A stretch of DNA of 20,907 bases from JAQVUB01 sp033809415 (GTDB lineage Bacteria; Verrucomicrobiota; Lentisphaeria; Oligosphaerales; Oligosphaeraceae): NCBI GenBank assembly GCA_033809415.1, contig JAPXLT010000051.1, positions 1 to 20,907 of the forward strand. Reading direction: 5' to 3'. The notes under the pieces were generated by a model. That model was not told where the DNA came from, ran no database searches, and saw only the letters and a list, made by a program, of their open reading frames with translations. Position 1 is the first letter of the stretch. Each line of letters opens with the position of its first letter. Below are positions 1-6,430 of this stretch, piece after piece. The position numbers and the translations under genes were made by a program.

Positions 1-25
1 CCCTGCCCCCTGCACCCTGCACCCT
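1..25 (+). repeat. End of a family A heptamer array (GCACCCT type)
   Basis: The window opens inside an array of 7-bp units, GCCCCCT then GCACCCT twice, ending at base 25. It is the 3' end of the repeat type seen complete at 8994-9126. It lies 90 bp upstream of hisB in the forward orientation. Its 5' part is outside the window, so it cannot be seen whether a 9-bp array precedes it. Confidence 0.8.
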
Positions 26-47
26 ATACTTTTTTTCATTTCCGGGT

Positions 48-93
48 TTCCAAGCGACTTGCAGCGATTATATTATGCTAATTTCTAAATTAG
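48..93 (+). promoter_or_regulatory. Possible hisB promoter with a palindromic operator-like site
   Basis: An A/T-rich stretch before hisB holds a candidate -10 (TATTAT, 71-76) with a poor -35 (TTCCAA, 48-53) at 17 bp. Immediately downstream is a perfect inverted repeat, CTAATTT-CT-AAATTAG (78-93). The palindrome sits where a repressor could block transcription. It could equally be a small 5' UTR hairpin. The -35 match is weak, so the promoter call is tentative. Confidence 0.3.
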
Positions 94-114
94 GCAGTTA
101 GACGGAAAAGGGAC

Positions 115-711
115 ATGGACAGGAAAGCCACGATCAAACGCAAGACGAACGAAACCGATATCCAGCTGGAATTCGGGTTGGGACCTTGCTGTGTCAACAG
201 CCAGATAAAGACCGGCATTGCGTTCATGGATCATATGCTGGATGCCTTTGCGCGCCACGGACGATTCTCCCTCGAACTGACCTGTAATGGGGACTTGGAA
301 GTCGATGCTCACCACACTATGGAGGATTTGGGACTCGCGCTTGGCCAGGCCTGTAAAGAGGCTCTTGGCGACAAGCGCGGGATCACTCGCTTCGGCACGG
401 CCTGCATCCCTCTCGATGAAGCGCTCGCCCGAGTCGTCATCGACCTGTCGGGAAGGCCCTACCTAGGCTGGCGAGTTCAGCTGCCGGAATGGCAGGCTGG
501 CGGCGTCAGCGCCCGGCTCTATCATGAATTCTTCCAGGCTCTGGTCAACACCTCCGGCATGACTCTTCATATTGATCTGCTCTGCTGCGAGGAGAATCAC
601 CATGGTCTCGAGGCAATTTTCAAAGCCTTTGGAAAAGCCTTGCGGCAGGCCGTCGATCCCGATCCAAGTCTAAATAACCAAATCCCATCAACCAAAGGGG
701 TCCTTGCCTGA
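115..711 (+). CDS. hisB: Imidazoleglycerol-phosphate dehydratase
   Basis: HisB dehydrates imidazole glycerol phosphate to imidazole acetol phosphate in cytoplasmic histidine biosynthesis. The protein is 198 aa, the usual length of the monofunctional enzyme, with no phosphatase domain fused to it. The two metal-binding signatures are visible: DAHHTMED at residues 64-71, and ENHHGLEA with H162, H163 and E166. An earlier DHM motif lies near residue 39. The ATG at 115 follows a purine-rich site (GGAAAAGGG) at good spacing. The C-terminal ~15 residues look like a non-conserved tail. No other his gene is visible, so hisB is either at the end of a his operon beyond the left edge or stands alone. thrS starts 48 bp downstream, so the two may be cotranscribed. 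Confidence 0.95.
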   Translation: MDRKATIKRKTNETDIQLEFGLGPCCVNSQIKTGIAFMDHMLDAFARHGRFSLELTCNGDLEVDAHHTMEDLGLALGQACKEALGDKRGITRFGTACIPLDEALARVVIDLSGRPYLGWRVQLPEWQAGGVSARLYHEFFQALVNTSGMTLHIDLLCCEENHHGLEAIFKAFGKALRQAVDPDPSLNNQIPSTKGVLA

Positions 712-759
712 ATTTCTCGTTAAGTCAAGGGGCTCATTTTATAAGTTTCGGAGTATATC

Positions 760-2484
760 ATGTCTGATTTTGATCTCAATACGATGCGGCACAGTGCCGC
801 CCATGTCATGGCGGCAGCCGTGCAATCCCTATGGCCCGATACTAAGTTCGACATCGGCCCCAGCACTGACGACGGTTTCTACTACGATTTCGACATGGAA
901 CACCGCCTCAGCAATGAAGACCTCAAGGAAATTGAAAAAGTCATGCGGAAGATGCTCGGGCGCAACCTGCCCTTCGAGCGGCGCGAAGTCAGCCGCCAGG
1001 AAGCGCACAAGCTCTTTGCCGACAACAATCAAACTTTCAAACTTTCCCGCCTCGAGGACATTCCGGAAGGCGAAACCGTCTCCCTCTACCAGTGCGGCGA
1101 TTTCATCGATCTCTGCCGTGGTCCCCATGTCGAACACAGCGGACAGATCGGCGCCGTCAAATTGCTCTCGGTTGCCGGCTCCTACTTCCGCGGCGATGAA
1201 AAGAACCCCATGCTGCAGCGTATCTACGGCACGGCTTTCCCCAGCAAGGAAGAGCTACAAGCCTGGCTGACCGCCCTCGAGGAAGCCAAAAAACGCGACC
1301 ACCGCCGCATTGCCACGGAAATGGAGCTTTTCAGCACGCATGAGGAAATCGGTCCGGGCTTGGTCTGCTGGCATCCCAAAGGCGCACGCATCCGCCACAC
1401 GATCGAGACCTTCTGGAAGGACGCCCATTATGCACACGGCTACGAGATGCTTTACACGCCCCATGTCGGGCGAAGCACGCTCTGGGAAACCAGCGGGCAC
1501 CTGGACTTCTATCATGACGGCATGTACTCGCCAATGGACATCGACGGCGATCCGTACTATGTCAAACCGATGAACTGCCCTTTCCATATCATGATCTACA
1601 AATCACGCCCGAGATCCTACCGGGAACTGCCCTGCCGCTGGGCCGAACTGGGCACCGTATACCGCTACGAGAAGGCAGGAGTCCTGCACGGCCTTATGCG
1701 CGTGCGCGGATTTACCCAGGATGACGCGCACATCATCTGCACACCGGAACAAATCGAGGACGAAATCCGCGAAGTGCTCCGCTTCAGCATGTATATCTGG
1801 AAATGCTTCGGATTCAAGGATATCAAAGCATACTTGGCGACCCGCCCGGCGAAAGCCGTTGGTGATCCTGCGCGCTGGGAGCAGGCCATCAAGTCCCTGC
1901 TCAAGGCCGTTGAGGCCGAAGGTCTGCAATGTGATGTTGACGAAGGCGGCGGCGCATTCTATGGTCCGAAAATCGACCTGAAAATCAAAGACGCCCTCGG
2001 GCGCGAGTGGCAGACGACCACGATCCAGTTCGATTTCAACTTGCCCGAACGCTTTGATATCAGCTATATTGGAAGCGACGGGCAGAAACACCAGCCCTAC
2101 ATGGTGCACCGTGCACTGCTCGGCTCCCTCGAACGGTTCTTCGGAATCCTGATCGAGCACTACGCAGGAGCATTCCCAACTTGGCTGGCACCCGAACAGG
2201 TCAGAATCCTCCCGATCAGCGAAAAATTCGAAGAATACGCTGCAAAAATCGCCGATCAGCTGCGCGAAAAACAGATTCGCACCGGAATCGACCTCGAGGC
2301 CGATCCGATCGGCGGCAAGATCCGCCGTGCCCGCGGGCAGCGCATTCCATATCTGCTCGTTGTCGGTGAAAAGGAACAGGAAACGGACAGCGTCGCCGTG
2401 CGCAGCCGAGCAGGCGAAGAGGGGTCTGTCCCGTTCCAGGAGTTCCTCGAACGCATCCAGAAAGAAATTTCTGAAATGGCGTGA
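760..2484 (+). CDS. thrS: Threonyl-tRNA synthetase lacking the TGS domain
   Basis: ThrS charges tRNA-Thr with threonine. The 574-aa protein begins almost directly with the editing domain: the HxxxH motif is H11/H15. The class II core follows, with zinc ligands C273 (in MNCPFH), H324 (in DDAHIIC) and H450 (in HRALLG), and the motif 2 region ending in VRGFTQDDAH. The anticodon-binding domain fills the C-terminus. The zinc ligands of the E. coli enzyme (642 aa) are C334, H385 and H511. All three are offset by exactly 61 residues here, so the core is collinear and what is missing is the N-terminal TGS domain. No TGS coding sequence lies upstream, because hisB ends 48 bp before. The start is supported by GGAG ahead of the ATG. 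The order thrS-infC-rpmI-rplT is the classical bacterial cluster. Confidence 0.95.
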   Translation: MSDFDLNTMRHSAAHVMAAAVQSLWPDTKFDIGPSTDDGFYYDFDMEHRLSNEDLKEIEKVMRKMLGRNLPFERREVSRQEAHKLFADNNQTFKLSRLEDIPEGETVSLYQCGDFIDLCRGPHVEHSGQIGAVKLLSVAGSYFRGDEKNPMLQRIYGTAFPSKEELQAWLTALEEAKKRDHRRIATEMELFSTHEEIGPGLVCWHPKGARIRHTIETFWKDAHYAHGYEMLYTPHVGRSTLWETSGHLDFYHDGMYSPMDIDGDPYYVKPMNCPFHIMIYKSRPRSYRELPCRWAELGTVYRYEKAGVLHGLMRVRGFTQDDAHIICTPEQIEDEIREVLRFSMYIWKCFGFKDIKAYLATRPAKAVGDPARWEQAIKSLLKAVEAEGLQCDVDEGGGAFYGPKIDLKIKDALGREWQTTTIQFDFNLPERFDISYIGSDGQKHQPYMVHRALLGSLERFFGILIEHYAGAFPTWLAPEQVRILPISEKFEEYAAKIADQLREKQIRTGIDLEADPIGGKIRRARGQRIPYLLVVGEKEQETDSVAVRSRAGEEGSVPFQEFLERIQKEISEMA

Positions 2485-2498
2485 ACTGCCCAAAACCC

Positions 2499-2539
2499 AC
2501 ACGGACTTTACACGGACTTTACACGGACTTTACACGGAC
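2499..2539 (+). repeat. 11-bp direct tandem repeat after thrS
   Basis: The unit ACACGGACTTT occurs three times exactly, followed by a partial fourth copy (ACACGGAC), starting 15 bp after the thrS stop codon. The period differs from the 7- and 9-bp arrays elsewhere. The shared CACGGAC core resembles the ACGGACACG stretch of the family B elements. Confidence 0.85.
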
Positions 2540-2556
2540 GGATCAGTCGGATCGCT

Positions 2557-2641
2557 TGTCCCTGTCCATTGTCCATTTCATCGAGTCCATTCCTGTCCCT
2601 TCCGTCCATCGAGTCCATTCCTGTCCCTGTCCATTGTCCAT
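2557..2641 (+). repeat. Degenerate GTCCAT/GTCCCT repeat tract
   Basis: This tract is made of short units starting GTCC (GTCCCT, GTCCATT, GTCCATCGA). It includes a 22-bp direct duplication (2579-2600 and 2607-2628), and a shorter motif is repeated at both ends of the tract. It resembles the 9-bp arm of family A (GTCCACNNN) in degenerate form, without the 7-bp arm. With the preceding 11-bp repeat it fills most of the 313-bp thrS-infC gap. No open frame of interest is seen here. Confidence 0.75.
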
Positions 2642-2649
2642 AAAAATCT

Positions 2650-2678
2650 TTCACAGCAACAAGAAATTGGGCGATAAT
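2650..2678 (+). promoter_or_regulatory. Sigma-70-type promoter for infC-rpmI-rplT
   Basis: TTCACA (2650-2655) and GATAAT (2673-2678) are separated by exactly 17 bp, and each hexamer matches the consensus at five of six positions. Transcription would start near 2685 and give infC a leader of about 110 nt. This is the best promoter-like sequence read by eye in the window. It implies the three-gene cluster can be transcribed independently of thrS. Confidence 0.6.
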
Positions 2679-2710
2679 AGTAGTACAGTACATTGTTTTC
2701 AGGTGCAGTA

Positions 2711-2765
2711 GCCGGGATGGCCGGTTTTCATCCCGGCACTCGCCAATAGTGCGGCTTTTCGCCGC
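2711..2765 (+). promoter_or_regulatory. Structured leader upstream of infC
   Basis: Two strong hairpins lie in the presumed infC leader: GCCGGGATG (2711-2719) pairs with CATCCCGGC (2729-2737), and GCGGC-TTTTC-GCCGC spans 2751-2765. A GCAC/GTGC pairing (2736-2739 with 2750-2753) offers an alternative fold. No U-run follows either stem, so they are not simple terminators. In several bacteria the infC-rpmI-rplT leader is an autoregulatory site bound by L20. A comparable role here is inferred from position only. Confidence 0.4.
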
Positions 2766-2797
2766 AAGTCCCAAGGTTAACAGAGGAGTTCTAACAG

Positions 2798-3346
2798 GTG
2801 CGTCAGCTTAAAGCGGGTGACAGATTCTTCAGAGGAAAAAAAGTTCGTCTGATCTCAACGACTAATGAACAGCTCGGTGTATTCCCCTTCGAGACAGCCT
2901 TGTCCATGGCTGCCGACGCCGGCCTGGACCTGGTCGAGATGCCGTCCAAAACCGATCCACCAGTTTGCCGCATTATGGATTATGGCAAACACCAGTTCGA
3001 TGAGGCAAAACGACAGCGGGAGGCAAAGCGCGCGCAACTGCAGCCTAAAGTCAAGGAAATCAAAATTCATCCCACGATCGATGACAATGACTTCCAAATT
3101 AAAAGTCGGAAAATGGTTGATTTTTTGACAAGAGGTGATAAAGTAAGAGTTTTACTTGCTTTCCGCGGACGGGAACAAGCGCATCCGGAAATCGGCGAAC
3201 AGGTGTTGGATCGTTTTCTGAAAACGGTTGAAGAAATCGCCAATATGGACTCGCCGCCCAAGCGGATGGGAAGAAATATCACTGCGGTACTTTCGGTTAA
3301 ACCCCAATACCGCAAAGAAAGAAACAAGCCGGAAAAATCCAGCTGA
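2798..3346 (+). CDS. infC: Translation initiation factor IF-3
   Basis: IF3 binds the 30S subunit, prevents premature 50S joining and checks the initiator codon-anticodon pair. The 182-aa product has the N-terminal domain (KVRLIS, then EQLGVF) and the central motif DPPVCRIMDYGK with the following basic linker helix. The C-terminal domain includes KVRVLLAFRGREQAHPE. The start is GTG at 2798, with a good Shine-Dalgarno sequence (AGAGGAG) upstream. No in-frame ATG fits better, and the family commonly uses non-ATG starts that IF3 itself discriminates against. rpmI and rplT follow on the same strand, as in many bacteria. Only ~10 residues precede the conserved KVRLIS, so the N-terminus is compact. 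Confidence 0.95.
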   Translation: MRQLKAGDRFFRGKKVRLISTTNEQLGVFPFETALSMAADAGLDLVEMPSKTDPPVCRIMDYGKHQFDEAKRQREAKRAQLQPKVKEIKIHPTIDDNDFQIKSRKMVDFLTRGDKVRVLLAFRGREQAHPEIGEQVLDRFLKTVEEIANMDSPPKRMGRNITAVLSVKPQYRKERNKPEKSS

Positions 3347-3379
3347 GAGCGTGCGCTGACGCCCATTTTCAGCTGTAAG

Positions 3380-3411
3380 ATGCCGCCGTTCCGTCCCGTA
3401 TGGAACGGCAT
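3380..3411 (+). promoter_or_regulatory. Hairpin between infC and rpmI
   Basis: ATGCCGCCGTTCC (3380-3392) can pair with GGAACGGCAT (3402-3411), leaving a 3-nt bulge, and the sequence TTTGATTTTG follows. A second small stem (ATCTGC 3436-3441 with GCAGAT 3450-3455) lies further on. The 158-bp gap is long for this cluster and may hold an attenuator, a processing site or an r-protein control structure. The following T-run is interrupted, which makes a full terminator doubtful. Confidence 0.35.
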
Positions 3412-3504
3412 TTGATTTTGCGATGCCATTGACCGATCTGCTGATGCTTGCAGATTTGGGAGCTGGCCGACTGCAAAGAAAACTCGCAACTCGAAGGAAC
3501 GAAC

Positions 3505-3708
3505 ATGTCAAAGATGAAAACCAGAAAGGCCGCTGCCAAACGCTTCAAGCAAACTGGCACCGGGAAATTCATGCGCAATTGTGCCAATGTGCGCCACATT
3601 CTGACCAAAAAGAGCTCCAAGCGCAAGCGTCGTCTGAGCCAGCCTAAGGAAGTCAAGAAGACTGAACTGAGTCGTATGAAAGCGAGCTTCCCTTACGGTT
3701 TGAAATGA
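3505..3708 (+). CDS. rpmI: 50S ribosomal protein L35
   Basis: L35 is a small basic protein of the large ribosomal subunit. The 67-aa product begins MSKMKTRKAAAKRF, matching the family's N-terminal KTxKAAAKRF signature. It continues with a lysine/arginine-rich stretch (HILTKKSSKRKRRL), which in L35 commonly reads HxLxxKSxKRKRxL. The ATG at 3505 is chosen over an in-frame ATG 57 bp upstream because it follows AAGGA at suitable spacing and gives the family length. It lies between infC and rplT as expected. Confidence 0.95.
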   Translation: MSKMKTRKAAAKRFKQTGTGKFMRNCANVRHILTKKSSKRKRRLSQPKEVKKTELSRMKASFPYGLK

Positions 3709-3717
3709 GTTCAGCAT

Positions 3718-3753
3718 GGACCGGCAGGACAATTGCAATCCTGTTACGGGTCC
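3718..3753 (+). promoter_or_regulatory. Hairpin in the rpmI-rplT spacer
   Basis: A two-part stem fills most of the 65-bp spacer: GGACC (3718-3722) pairs with GGTCC (3749-3753), and CAGGA (3725-3729) with TCCTG (3739-3743). The stem ends just before the rplT Shine-Dalgarno sequence (AAGGAG). That location suits translational control of rplT, for example L20 feedback, but this is inferred from position and pairing alone. Confidence 0.35.
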
Positions 3754-3773
3754 GCAAAGAAGGAGAATAAGAA

Positions 3774-4124
3774 ATGAGAGTCACTTGTGCCCCATCCTCA
3801 CGTCTGCGCCGCAAAAGAGTTTTGAAACTGGCTCGTGGTTATCGTGGCAATCGCAGCAAACTGATCCGTCAGGCGTATATTGCCGTTGACCGCGCCATGG
3901 CTCATGCCTATGTTGGGCGCAAACAGAAGAAACGTCAATATCGCGCCCTTTGGACGCAACGCATCAATGCCGCCTGCCGTGCGCAGGGTTTCAAATACAG
4001 CTGGCTGATTGATGGTCTGAAAAAAGCCGGCATCGAGATCAACCGGAAGATGCTTGCGGAACTGGCCGTCAATGATGCACCTGCCTTTACCCTTTTCGTT
4101 GAAAAAGCAAAGGCGGCACGTTAA
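3774..4124 (+). CDS. rplT: 50S ribosomal protein L20
   Basis: L20 binds 23S rRNA and is needed early in 50S assembly. The 116-aa product has the conserved basic N-terminus (RRKRVLKLARGYRGNRSKL), the motif RQYRALWTQRINAACR and the C-terminal helical region (LIDGLKKAGIEINRKMLAELA). Length and motifs are typical. The start at 3774 follows a strong AAGGAG. It is the last gene of the infC cluster and is followed 23 bp later by an intrinsic terminator. In other bacteria L20 represses its own operon, and the hairpins upstream would be the place to look for that here. Confidence 0.96.
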   Translation: MRVTCAPSSRLRRKRVLKLARGYRGNRSKLIRQAYIAVDRAMAHAYVGRKQKKRQYRALWTQRINAACRAQGFKYSWLIDGLKKAGIEINRKMLAELAVNDAPAFTLFVEKAKAAR

Positions 4125-4147
4125 GCGGATGTCTGAAATACGTCCTC

Positions 4148-4181
4148 AAAAAAAGCATGGTTTACGCCATGCTTTTTTTTT
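4148..4181 (+). terminator. Intrinsic terminator after rplT
   Basis: An A-run, the stem AAAGCATGG, a loop TTTACG and the complementary CCATGC followed by nine Ts form a classical Rho-independent terminator just after the rplT stop codon. The A-run on the 5' side makes it potentially bidirectional. It separates the ribosomal-protein operon from the opposing tRNA gene. Confidence 0.9.
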
Positions 4182-4200
4182 GAATACGATGCCTGAAAAC

Positions 4201-4231
4201 AAAAAAAAATCCCGGTCAGACAACCGGGATT
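4201..4231 (-). terminator. Intrinsic terminator of the tRNA-Glu gene
   Basis: Read on the minus strand, AATCCCGG and CCGGGATT form an 8-bp stem around a short loop, followed by a run of nine Ts (plus-strand A-run 4201-4209). It lies 7 bp beyond the tRNA CCA end. Together with the rplT terminator it makes a convergent pair. Confidence 0.85.
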
Positions 4232-4238
4232 GGGAAAA

Positions 4239-4314
<76 letters not shown>

Positions 4315-4342
4315 TACTTGACTGTTTTGCGACAGTAGGTTT

Positions 4343-4370
4343 AAAATAACCCCACTTCCCAGTTTTTCAA
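4343..4370 (-). promoter_or_regulatory. Candidate promoter of tRNA-Glu
   Basis: On the minus strand, TTGAAA (4370-4365) and TATTTT (4348-4343) are separated by 16 bp, placing a start about 20 nt before the mature tRNA 5' end. A small dyad, ACTGT-TTTGCG-ACAGT (4321-4336), lies between. Spacing and position are good; the -10 match is moderate. Confidence 0.5.
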
Positions 4371-4417
4371 GTCGCCTTCCGCCCTTTCCCAGGTTTTCCG
4401 GCAAAAGTTCTTTTTGA

Positions 4418-4530
4418 ACAACGAAAGACACTAACGGACACGAAAAAATTTCATGGAAGTGGCTTTTGTCTGCGAGAACGCATCATACTTTCCATGAAAT
4501 TTTTTCGTGTCTTTTCGTGCTTTTCGTTGT
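4418..4530 (+). repeat. Family B palindromic element, core copy 1
   Basis: Perfect 19-bp arms (4439-4457 and 4491-4509; CACGAAAAAATTTCATGGA and its complement) enclose a loop of about 33 bp. Imperfect pairing extends the stem to roughly 40 bp per side, ending ACAACG/CGTTGT. Its loop orientation (AAGTGGCTTTTGTCTGCG) matches the copy at 16453. The outer parts present in other copies are degenerate here, and a family A heptamer array abuts its right end. Confidence 0.9.
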
Positions 4531-4536
4531 AAAAAA

Positions 4537-4563
4537 CTGCACCCTGCACCCTGCACCCTGCCT
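4537..4563 (+). repeat. Family A heptamer array before the pseudokinase gene
   Basis: About 3.7 units of CTGCACC run up to base 4563, directly against the ATG at 4564. No 9-bp arm is present; the array instead touches the family B element at 4530. It occupies the position where a Shine-Dalgarno sequence would be expected. Confidence 0.85.
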
Positions 4564-6426
4564 ATGTCAGAACAAACCAATCAATCCCCTTTGAAAGTCC
4601 GCTGCCCATTCTGCCGTACCAAGCTTGATATGAGCGATTTGCCGGCATTTTCCCAGATCAACTGTCCGAAATGTACAGCTGAAATGACTGTGCCGCAATG
4701 GTTCCGGCAAATTCTTTTGGAGGACGTCCTCGATACCCGTCCAGGTTTGCAGGTATTCCGGGCATTGGACCCGGCGCTGGATCGCGAGGCCTGCGTCAAG
4801 CTGATGCACAGCGCCGACGCGGCAGAATGCCCTTTGCCGGATGCCAGCAGCCCGTATCAGCAAGAACACCTCGATGCCTTTCTGGAAAATTTCCGCAAGA
4901 TGTCGTTGTTAGTCCATCCGGGGATTGTTCCTGTCTGTTCCTGCAGTGCCATTGATGGGGCTGTCTATGGCGTCACCCAATATATCAGTAGTACTCCATT
5001 GAACCAGCCGCCTACGCCGGGTCTTCCTGCCTGGCCGCTGCTGTTGAAACATACCAGGACAGCAATCGAGGCTCTGCATTATGCAGCAAAACATGGACTC
5101 TCGCATGGTCACTTGACACCGGCCAATCTTCTGATCGACCAGGATGGCAACCTGTTCATTACCGATTTCATGATCGCTTTCACCATCGGAAAGGACATCG
5201 TTTCCGAACCGTGGACAGCACCGGAAATGGCGACAGGCCAGGAACCAACCTGCAAAAGCGACTTGTTCAGCCTAGGCGTCTGTCTCTATGAATATGCCAC
5301 AGGCAGCTTGCCCTGCGCCGGACAACAGGAAGAATGGAGAGCAGGAAAACTGCGCCCCAAGCATCCAAGTCAACTCAATCCCAATTTGCCGGAAAAATTT
5401 TCAGGCATTTTATTGCGGATGCTGGCACTCGATCCAGACGACCGTCCATCCGGCTATGCTTCTTTGAAGGATGAATTCGATCAGTTTGGCAAAGGCTCCG
5501 GGCGCAGCTGGCAACGCAAGCGACCTCAGGCTCGAAAGATTCTGTTGCCAAAATCGGCGAGAAACCTTCGAACGCCGCTGCTCGGCTACCGCAAACGCAA
5601 GAAAGGTGGCTTGCTGAATTTCATCATCATCTGCCTTATTCTGATTTGCCTGCTCTTTGCTGGCATCCTAATACTGCGCAAAAAGTCCGTTCAGGACAAA
5701 CTGCATGCAATTGGCTTGCTGAAAAATGGCAAGCTGAACCTGCAAGTTGTCCCCGATATGAAAGTCCCGGCAGAACAGGCGGGCAAACCGGAAGGAGAAG
5801 AATCAATTCTCGAAACTGAACATGATAATGCACCATCCGGGCTTCTTCTGCCTCCCGAGTTGGTCGCATCACGCCCACGCCCGGCAGATTATAATTTCAA
5901 GGCAGTTCATGAACAAATCAGCGCTTATCTTGCCACCGTTCCGCCGGAAATTCTTGAACTCGAAAAAGAGCGTATACGGTATATAGGCAGTTACAAGACG
6001 TATTTGCTCAGCAAGATCAGTAAAATGGCTTATTCTCCAACAAACCCGGCTGGTATCCGTTTGAAAAGTGGGGAGCAAGTATCCGGCAACGTCACTATGT
6101 TCAGCAATGAAAATGTGCTCAAAGTCCGGATCAACAAGGGCAACTCCTCGTCCATGCGGGAAATCCCCTGGGAAGCGCTGCCACCCAGCCAGCTCCTCGA
6201 AATGGCCTATTCCTATGTCGCCCGGAGTGCTGAGGAAATCAAGGGGGCTCGAGCCATTTCCCGAAAAAGGCTCGAGGAAGTCTTTGATGAATTCTTTTAC
6301 CTGATTCTGCTGGCAGACTGGTACCAGGAAACTGATGCCATGAAAAAATTCTGCCAGGAGGCCGAAGCGCTGCCCATGAATGGAGTCAAGGAAAAATTGT
6401 GTCAATACATCCAGTGGCCTGACTGA
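4564..6426 (+). CDS. Zinc-ribbon, membrane-anchored Ser/Thr pseudokinase
   Basis: The 620-aa protein has four parts. A CPFC/CPKC zinc ribbon (C14, C17, C34, C37) comes first. A protein-kinase fold follows, about residues 45-310. One membrane helix lies near 350-371 (LLNFIIICLILICLLFAGIL) after a basic stretch. A 250-residue C-terminal region, probably outside the cytoplasm, ends the protein. The kinase fold keeps the ATP-anchoring lysine (ACVKLM, K79) and a DFG-like D201 (TDFM). The catalytic HRD aspartate is replaced by histidine (HGH, H181-H183, then LTPAN), and no glycine-rich loop is evident. It is therefore predicted to be catalytically impaired and may act as a scaffold or sensor. The ATG at 4564 is preferred to an upstream GTG at 4507, because the extra residues would be encoded by repeats. 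No Shine-Dalgarno sequence is visible. rsmE follows 4 bp later. The substrate or partner is unknown. Confidence 0.85.
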   Translation: MSEQTNQSPLKVRCPFCRTKLDMSDLPAFSQINCPKCTAEMTVPQWFRQILLEDVLDTRPGLQVFRALDPALDREACVKLMHSADAAECPLPDASSPYQQEHLDAFLENFRKMSLLVHPGIVPVCSCSAIDGAVYGVTQYISSTPLNQPPTPGLPAWPLLLKHTRTAIEALHYAAKHGLSHGHLTPANLLIDQDGNLFITDFMIAFTIGKDIVSEPWTAPEMATGQEPTCKSDLFSLGVCLYEYATGSLPCAGQQEEWRAGKLRPKHPSQLNPNLPEKFSGILLRMLALDPDDRPSGYASLKDEFDQFGKGSGRSWQRKRPQARKILLPKSARNLRTPLLGYRKRKKGGLLNFIIICLILICLLFAGILILRKKSVQDKLHAIGLLKNGKLNLQVVPDMKVPAEQAGKPEGEESILETEHDNAPSGLLLPPELVASRPRPADYNFKAVHEQISAYLATVPPEILELEKERIRYIGSYKTYLLSKISKMAYSPTNPAGIRLKSGEQVSGNVTMFSNENVLKVRINKGNSSSMREIPWEALPPSQLLEMAYSYVARSAEEIKGARAISRKRLEEVFDEFFYLILLADWYQETDAMKKFCQEAEALPMNGVKEKLCQYIQWPD

Positions 6427-6430
6427 AACC

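Noticed and set aside
4507..4563. GTG start for the pseudokinase adding 19 residues
   Set aside because: The extra residues are encoded by the family B arm and heptamers. The ATG at 4564 places the zinc ribbon at a normal distance from the N-terminus.
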